From an uncultured Alphaproteobacteria bacterium (GTDB lineage: Bacteria; Pseudomonadota; Alphaproteobacteria; HIMB59): DNA of 64,000 nucleotides. Shown here piece by piece: positions 59,365 through 64,000 of this stretch. Where the stretch lies: positions 1 to 64,000 of the forward strand of contig CABXVZ010000005.1 of assembly GCA_902515765.1 (NCBI GenBank). Direction: 5' to 3'. A program made the position numbers and the translations under genes. The notes beneath the pieces are model-generated. The model searched no databases and was not told where the DNA came from. It saw only the letters and a list, made by a program, of their open reading frames with translations. Every line of letters starts with the position of its first letter. Position 1 is the first letter of the stretch.

Positions 59365-59435
59365 AAAAGATTAATACGGTTTTACTTGAAAATTATCAAG
59401 TTAATAGCCATATTAGGAATATATAAGGAGAACAA

Positions 59436-60143
59436 ATGGTTGAATTAAAACAAAATACATATGCTAAATCCCAATCGACAGCCATCGATCAGGGTTTAAG
59501 AGAGTATATGCTGAAAGTTTATAACTACATGACTTCTGGTCTTGCTATCAGTGGTTTAGTGGCATGGAGTTTTTCTAAGTCTCCTGCAATTATGAATGCA
59601 ATTTATGGAACAGGACTTCAATGGGTTATAATGCTGGCTCCCCTTGGATTTATTTTCTTCTTGGGTGCAAGATTACAAAAAATGTCACTTTCTGCAGCAC
59701 AAATGACTTTTTGGGCATTCGCAGCAGTTATGGGAATGTCGATGTCTTATATATTCATTGTCTACACTGGTGTCAGTATCGTAAGAGTCTTTTTGATTAC
59801 CTGCAGTACCTTTGCAGCAATGAGCATCTATGGATATACCACAAAAAGAGATCTTACTAAGCTTGGTTCATTCTTAATTATGGGTTTAATTGGTATTATT
59901 CTTGCGAGCATAGTTAACATCTTTATGAAAAGCTCTGCGATGCACTTTATAATTTCATGTGTGGGTGTTTTAGTTTTTGTTGGCTTAACTGCTTATGACA
60001 CACAAAAGATTAAATCCACTTACTACCAAGTAGCAGGCACTAACTTTGCAGGTAAAGCAGCAATAATGGGTGCTTTAACTCTGTATTTAGACTTCATTAA
60101 TTTATTTGTCTTGTTGATGCAGTTGTTTGGTCAAAGAAGATAA
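59436..60143 (+). CDS. Bax inhibitor-1/YccA-family membrane protein
   Basis: Seven TM; GLREYMLKVYNYMTSGLAISGLVAW; GLTAYDTQKIK; LYLDFINLFVLLMQLFG. Confidence 0.95.
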   Translation: MVELKQNTYAKSQSTAIDQGLREYMLKVYNYMTSGLAISGLVAWSFSKSPAIMNAIYGTGLQWVIMLAPLGFIFFLGARLQKMSLSAAQMTFWAFAAVMGMSMSYIFIVYTGVSIVRVFLITCSTFAAMSIYGYTTKRDLTKLGSFLIMGLIGIILASIVNIFMKSSAMHFIISCVGVLVFVGLTAYDTQKIKSTYYQVAGTNFAGKAAIMGALTLYLDFINLFVLLMQLFGQRR

Positions 60144-60165
60144 ACTTTAAATAAAATATTTCATT

Positions 60166-60195
60166 AAGGAGGGCTTTGTCCCTCCTTTTTTTTTG
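60166..60195 (+). terminator. Rho-independent terminator
   Basis: AAGGAGGG-ctttgt-CCCTCCTTTTTTTTTT. Confidence 0.92.
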
Positions 60196-60231
60196 CGTAT
60201 CTTTTTTATTCTAAAATAATAATATCCCTCG

Positions 60232-61116
60232 GTGAATAGTTACATTCTTGCTATAGGTGCTGCTGCTATATGGTCCATGGTTGCGCTATCCGCAACACGA
60301 ATTGTGAGATACTTTGGCAGTTATAATTATAATTTACTTCGCCTCTTAGGCATTATCATTTTTTTATTTCCCTATGTTTACATAAATTGGGAGTCTATTT
60401 ATTTTAATCAGTCAATATTCAGTGCGATTGTTCTCTCTTCCATCATTGGAATTATTATAGGCGATACGTTTTTATTTATTTGTTTGAAAAGATTAGGACC
60501 TCGAAGACAAGCATTACTATTTTCAATGCAGATTCCATTTACAATTATTTTAGCGGAGGTTTTTCTTCAAACTCTGCCCTCTCTAATAGAGCTGATAGGG
60601 TGTTCTTTAATTTTTTTAGGAATACTGATAGCAATTCAATTTAACAAAACCATACCCGATGATGATCTTGAAAATATTCAAGGCAATAAGTATGCGGGTT
60701 TATTTGCAGGCATAGGCCTAGCTCTCTGCCAGTCTATTGGAATAATTTTAATGAAGCCCGCTTTACAGTCTACAGATCCTATTGTTGTTTCTTATCTTCG
60801 AGTAATAGTGGCTGCAGTTATCATGTTTGGGAGTTTATTTTTTATTAAAAATAATCAATTGTGGGAGAGGATGAAAAATCTTAAAAAAACAGTTTTTAGT
60901 ATTTTTTTGGGTTTTATGGGAATGGGCGTTGGTATGACCATGCTAATTATTGCTTTAAAAAATGGAAATCCGGGAGTAATTTCAACCCTTTCCAGCACTA
61001 TGCCGATTATGATTATCCCTATTTTATGGATCGTTACTAAAAATTATGCGGGTCATCTTGCAGTTGTAGGGGCTAGCTTAACCTGTGTGGGTACAGGAAT
61101 TATTTTTTTAAGTTAG
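60232..61116 (+). CDS. EamA/DMT superfamily transporter
   Basis: Ten TM; GIIIGDTFLFICLKRLGPRRQALLFSMQIPFTIILAEVFL. Non-ATG start. Confidence 0.88.
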   Translation: MNSYILAIGAAAIWSMVALSATRIVRYFGSYNYNLLRLLGIIIFLFPYVYINWESIYFNQSIFSAIVLSSIIGIIIGDTFLFICLKRLGPRRQALLFSMQIPFTIILAEVFLQTLPSLIELIGCSLIFLGILIAIQFNKTIPDDDLENIQGNKYAGLFAGIGLALCQSIGIILMKPALQSTDPIVVSYLRVIVAAVIMFGSLFFIKNNQLWERMKNLKKTVFSIFLGFMGMGVGMTMLIIALKNGNPGVISTLSSTMPIMIIPILWIVTKNYAGHLAVVGASLTCVGTGIIFLS

Positions 61117-61544
61117 TCTGCACCTTTTTCAACATTTACAATTTTTAATTCTTTTGATTGTTTAATTTGTGTTTGTAAAATTTTATTAAGGGGGTCTTTT
61201 CCTAAATGTTTTTTGAATTGTTTTTGGCTTTTAATTGCTTGATCCGTATTTCCTTCTGTAATAGCAACTAAGGCATCTCTTAGGTGAGAGAGGCCCTTTT
61301 GTTCATTGGAGAGTTTGTATCTCATATAGGCTGTTCTGGGGTAAATGAATAATTTAGTAAAAGCGTAAGAGAATAAAATAAGCAAAACAATAAAAGTAAT
61401 AAAAACAAATAAAAATTGAACAATAGGAATACTTAATTGCCAAATTCCTAATACTAAAGAGAGATTACCAGCATTATTAAAAAAGTAAAAAAGAGAGCCA
61501 TAGCCAGCTACAAATATTATTAAGATTAGCAATAGTCTAATCAT
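61113..61544 (-). CDS. HemY N-terminal-domain protein, short
   Basis: Two N-terminal TM segments as in HemY_N; downstream of mic60-like gene; only 143 aa. Confidence 0.65.
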   Translation of the reverse strand: MIRLLLILIIFVAGYGSLFYFFNNAGNLSLVLGIWQLSIPIVQFLFVFITFIVLLILFSYAFTKLFIYPRTAYMRYKLSNEQKGLSHLRDALVAITEGNTDQAIKSQKQFKKHLGKDPLNKILQTQIKQSKELKIVNVEKGAD

Positions 61545-62338
61545 TAAATCATATTCTCCAAAAATAACTGATTAGTGTAATAAAGCTGAGCTAAATCATA
61601 TGTGGATTGAAAATATATTTTTTGATCAGAGCTTAATTTTTCAAACTCCACTATGGCATTTGCATATTGTCTATTTAGAATGGCATTAATATAAGAAGCA
61701 AGGGAGCTAGATTTGCTTTTTGCTATGTTGATCTCAAAAATGTTAGAAATAATATTCTTCATCCATTTCATATTATTATTTTTCATAAACTCATTTTGAA
61801 CAAAGTTTTGCTCACTTTGGGAGAGTTTTTGTAAGAGATAGGTGTAATCAGGTAGAGTTAATAACTCTTCAAATTTTTGATCTCTAAAAAAAAGATATTG
61901 ATTTTGAAGTTTTTGAACTTGTTTATTTCTTAATTGCTGTTGATCGATGTGAGTAATAATTTGATTGATCGATAATATAAGATCGTATGCCTCATCATTT
62001 GATAGAACAACTTTTTGAGGTGCTTGCTTGGTTTCAACATTAGAGGTTTGAGGAATATTCTGTACATTTTCTGCTAATTCTAAAATTAAATTTTCTAATC
62101 GATCCACCTTATCTTGTAATTCCTTGTTACCTGAGTCTGAAGGAGTTGGTATTTCAGTGATAATTTCTTTTTCTATAGGGCTTGGTGTAGGCGACTGTGA
62201 GGAAAAGCTAAATTTTAAAATATTATTTTTATATAAATAACCCGCACCAGCCACTATGATGATGAGAAGAATGATGATGAGAAAAAGATTTCGCTGCCAA
62301 AAGCTCTTTTTCACTGAATCTTTTTGATTTTCAGCCAT
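61544..62338 (-). CDS. Mitofilin/Mic60-like inner-membrane protein, short
   Basis: N-terminal TM, Pro/Ser-rich linker, short coiled coil (NKELQDKVDRLENLILELAENV); gene order tsaD / mic60 / hemY. Confidence 0.6.
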   Translation of the reverse strand: MAENQKDSVKKSFWQRNLFLIIILLIIIVAGAGYLYKNNILKFSFSSQSPTPSPIEKEIITEIPTPSDSGNKELQDKVDRLENLILELAENVQNIPQTSNVETKQAPQKVVLSNDEAYDLILSINQIITHIDQQQLRNKQVQKLQNQYLFFRDQKFEELLTLPDYTYLLQKLSQSEQNFVQNEFMKNNNMKWMKNIISNIFEINIAKSKSSSLASYINAILNRQYANAIVEFEKLSSDQKIYFQSTYDLAQLYYTNQLFLENMI

Positions 62339-62367
62339 GAATTAAGAATCTATATTTTTTTATATTA

Positions 62368-63384
62368 ATGAAAGTTTTAGCAATAGAAAGTTCTTGTGAT
62401 GATACGTCTTTCTCAGTAGTGAGTGATGATAAAAGTATTGATTTTATTAAGACAATTAATCACCGCAAATTCCATAAAAAGCATGGTGGGGTTATACCAG
62501 AAATGGCTGCAAGACAGCATTTAGATATTATGGACAATTTACAAAAATCTATCAAAAAGTTCGACTTCAAAAAGATAGATTCCATTGCAGCTACTTACGG
62601 ACCAGGACTGATTGGGGGGCTTATCGTCGGTTCTTCATTTGCAAAGGGTCTATCAATAGCTAGACAAAGAAAACTGATACCCATTAATCATCTTCAAGCT
62701 CATTTATTATCTCCTCGTCTAACCTCAAATTTATCTTTTCCCTATCTCTGTCTTTTAGTCTCTGGGGGGAACACAGCATTGGTGATAGTTAAGAGCCCAA
62801 AAAAATTTGTAACTTTGGGTTCAACAATTGATGACTCTGCAGGAGAGTGTTTTGATAAAGTATCAAAAGCCTTAGGACTCGGATATCCTGGTGGGCCAAT
62901 TATAGAAAAGCTCGCTTTAAAGGGAGACCACCATAAGTACAAACTTCCTTTGCCCCTTACAAAAGTGAGGAATTGCAACTTTTCTTTTTCTGGTCTTAAG
63001 ACAGCAGCAATTGATATTATTAATAAAAATAAAAATAATAAAAGATTTCTGGAAAATTTTTGTGCATCCTTTCAGTACACTGTAGGAGAGATATTTCAAA
63101 AGAAGATAAGAAATTCACTAGATGTTATGAATAATGAGGGCATAAAATTTAAAGATTTTTCTATTTGTGGTGGTGTTGCGGCTAATCAATATTTAAATAA
63201 GTTAATCAAAGGTTTTATAATTGAAAGAAATATAAATTTTCATCAGGTTCCCTTATCATTGTGTACCGATAACGCAGCTATGATTGGGTGGAATGCGATA
63301 GAGTTAATGCAATATGGAAAATTAAAGTTAAATGATTATAATATCAGACCAACACCTAATATTTTGATACATGAAAATTTCTAA
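62368..63384 (+). CDS. tsaD: tRNA N6-threonylcarbamoyladenosine synthase TsaD
   Basis: LAIESSCDDTSFSVV, HGGVIPEMAARQHL, GGVAANQYL. Confidence 0.97.
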   Translation: MKVLAIESSCDDTSFSVVSDDKSIDFIKTINHRKFHKKHGGVIPEMAARQHLDIMDNLQKSIKKFDFKKIDSIAATYGPGLIGGLIVGSSFAKGLSIARQRKLIPINHLQAHLLSPRLTSNLSFPYLCLLVSGGNTALVIVKSPKKFVTLGSTIDDSAGECFDKVSKALGLGYPGGPIIEKLALKGDHHKYKLPLPLTKVRNCNFSFSGLKTAAIDIINKNKNNKRFLENFCASFQYTVGEIFQKKIRNSLDVMNNEGIKFKDFSICGGVAANQYLNKLIKGFIIERNINFHQVPLSLCTDNAAMIGWNAIELMQYGKLKLNDYNIRPTPNILIHENF

Positions 63385-63808
63385 TACAAAAAAAAATCAT
63401 TGGCTAATAAAATCAGAGCCTGAGAGTTGGTCTTGGGATCAACAAAAAAAGAAAAAGACAGAACATTGGGATGGTGTTCGAAACTATCAGGCAGCCAACT
63501 ATATGAAACAAATGAAAATAGGAGATGAATGCTTATTCTACCATTCGGTATCTGAGAAGGCCATAAAGGGCATTGTAAAGGTCTCTAAGGAGTATTACCC
63601 CGACCCTTCTGATAAAAAAGGGATCTTTGGAATGGTGGATGTAACTTATGTTAAAAATTTAAAGGAAGTATACTTATCTGAAATAAAGGCTGATCCTTTT
63701 TTTGATGATTTTCCATTAGTGAAACAATCTCGATTAAGTGTGATGCCTGTTTCATTGAGAGAATGGAAGAAATTGATTAAGATGAGTGAAAAAAATGAAA
63801 GATTTTAA
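63371..63808 (+). CDS. EVE-domain protein
   Basis: HWLIKSEPESWSWDQQ...HWDGVRNYQAANYMKQMKIGDECLFYHS. Confidence 0.94.
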   Translation: MKISNTKKNHWLIKSEPESWSWDQQKKKKTEHWDGVRNYQAANYMKQMKIGDECLFYHSVSEKAIKGIVKVSKEYYPDPSDKKGIFGMVDVTYVKNLKEVYLSEIKADPFFDDFPLVKQSRLSVMPVSLREWKKLIKMSEKNERF

Positions 63809-64000
63809 CCTTAAAAACCCTCTACTTTCAAAAGAACAACATAACCAGATGTATAAAGAGTCTTTTGCGGACAAGGAGGCATTTTGGTCCAAAATAGCTA
63901 ATCAGCAACTGACCTGGTTTAAACATTTTTCAAAGATTAAAGATACTAGTTTCGACGGCGATGTTTCTATTAAGTGGTTTGAGGACGGTGAATTAAATGT
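63795..64000 (+). CDS. Acetyl-CoA synthetase-like N-terminus, truncated by window end
   Basis: MKDFNLKNPLLSKEQHNQMYKESFADKEAFWSKIANQQLTWFKHFSKIKDTSF, ACS N-terminal pattern. Confidence 0.7.
   Translation, partial: MKDFNLKNPLLSKEQHNQMYKESFADKEAFWSKIANQQLTWFKHFSKIKDTSFDGDVSIKWFEDGELN

Overview
This is a 64 kb, AT-rich, gene-dense core-genome segment. The gene content (GcrA, Suv3-like helicase, FYDLN protein, IalB-like protein, Mic60/HemY next to tsaD, ccm system I, bactofilins) fits a streamlined marine-type alphaproteobacterium; this taxonomic call is inference. I found no rRNA, CRISPR array, prophage, transposase or defence island. Main blocks: truncated sdhA facing sdhC; a TRAP transporter with dctQM convergent to its binding-protein gene, which sits in a thioesterase / acetoacetyl-CoA synthetase / thiolase operon; an RND/MMPL export trio; the ffh-rpsP-rimM-trmD-rplS-leuCDB-asd run divergent from dapF-mtaB-ftsY-ispZ; two tRNA-Arg genes; a histone-H1-like gene; ccmABCDEFGH; an amino-acid ABC transporter; tandem bactofilins; an ECF sigma / ChrR-like pair; and tsaD-mic60-hemY. 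Strongest items for follow-up: (1) a probable chimeric inverted junction at about 1340-1370; (2) an unassigned multi-stem RNA candidate upstream of dctQM; (3) a structured, terminator-ended small RNA candidate at 18.1-18.2 kb; (4) several unannotated 26-46 aa membrane ORFs; (5) a terminator-like hairpin in the ffh leader and a terminator abutting the ccmA start codon; (6) low-complexity tails on three ribosomal proteins and a CarD regulator. No clearly novel multi-gene system was found; the RNA candidates and the split TRAP/acetoacetate locus come closest. All calls come from reading the sequence and the supplied ORFs; no database search was run.
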